Below are positions 63,898-64,000 of a DNA stretch of 64,000 bases, piece by piece; position 1 is the first letter of the stretch; each line of letters opens with the position of its first letter. The notes beneath the pieces were generated by a model that did no database searches, was not told the origin of the DNA, and saw nothing but the letters and a program-made list of their open reading frames with translations. Made by a program: the position numbers and the translations under genes. The stretch comes from Streptomyces fulvoviolaceus (lineage in GTDB: Bacteria > Actinomycetota > Actinomycetes > Streptomycetales > Streptomycetaceae), in NCBI RefSeq assembly GCF_000718165.1, contig NZ_JOEY01000049.1:11201-75200 (forward strand), written 5' to 3'.

Positions 63898-64000
63898 GTT
63901 TTCGCCCCCGCCGCCCCTACCCGTCCCATCCTTCTGGGGCTCCGCCCCAGACCCCGCTCCTCAAACGCCGGAGGGGCTGGATTTTGCCGGCCGAGGCTGG
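63898..64000. repeat. Streptomyces intergenic repeat (partial copy at window edge)
   Basis: It matches 8334-8410 (TTTTCGCCCCCGCCGCCCCT, then GGGGCTCCGCCCC, then CTCCTCAAACGCCGGAGGGG). It is cut off by the window end. It probably includes a terminator for the membrane sulfatase gene. Confidence 0.65.

Noticed and set aside
1..64000. CRISPR arrays, rRNA genes, integrase genes and biosynthetic megasynthases
   Set aside because: No regularly spaced repeats, rRNA sequence, integrase motifs or modular synthases were seen; the one A domain stands alone.

Overview
The window is high-GC chromosomal DNA of a Streptomyces or close relative. GTG starts are frequent, third codon positions are almost all G or C, several starts look leaderless, and typical Streptomyces intergenic repeats recur. 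The set of hrdA-type sigma factor, dnaG, dgt, assimilatory nitrate and nitrite reductase and pyruvate phosphate dikinase matches a core region I associate with S. coelicolor; that comparison is from memory.

Layout. 1-2.2 kb: a DUF6907 gene, a VapBC toxin-antitoxin pair with an AT-rich operator, and decayed DNA next to a CAU tRNA, which looks like the edge of an integrated element. 2.2-2.6 kb: the CAU tRNA and two tandem tRNA-Asn genes. 2.7-8.3 kb: a small YtxH-like protein, an FGGY sugar kinase and a heterodimeric ABC exporter. 8.4-17.3 kb: hrdA-like sigma factor, dnaG, a flavin reductase, dgt, a CbiX-like chelatase, a SanA-like protein and a crotonase. 17.3-20.2 kb: a ligase plus membrane reductase operon whose two proteins together have the architecture I recall for fungal TmpL. 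20.5-28 kb: nasA behind a GlnR-like box, a GH36 alpha-galactosidase, a secreted intradiol dioxygenase, a gamma-glutamylcyclotransferase-like protein and an M4 protease. 28-33 kb: a decaying accessory segment with an AT-richer lipoprotein pair, a frameshifted phosphotransferase, and a TnpB element that splits a VOC gene. 33-38.6 kb: a tannase-family enzyme, an FMN reductase, a class F sortase with a possible substrate, a CPT-like kinase and a TSUP permease. 38.9-43.1 kb: a GlnR-type box and the nitrite reductase operon. 43.1-46.2 kb: TetR, SDR, LysE and a second SDR. 46.2-48.4 kb: a 52-residue peptide gene followed by an ABC exporter gene, separated by a strand-specific hairpin. 48.7-52.8 kb: a PhoX-like protein whose last 47 bp are duplicated beyond a small two-gene cassette, then a secreted hydrolase. 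53-58.3 kb: a DeoR regulator, ppdK and a ROK regulator. 58.4-64 kb: two alpha-glucan-type glycosidases, an LTA-synthase-like membrane protein and a terminal repeat.

How the parts work together. nasA, the flavoprotein and nirBD form the nitrate-to-ammonium route, and both loci carry GlnR-like boxes ending 12 nt before their first start codon. The ROK regulator is divergent from the two glycosidases and probably controls them. The most unusual items are the split TmpL-like operon, the peptide/exporter pair, the TnpB insertion whose removal restores a reading frame, and the 47-bp-flanked cassette.
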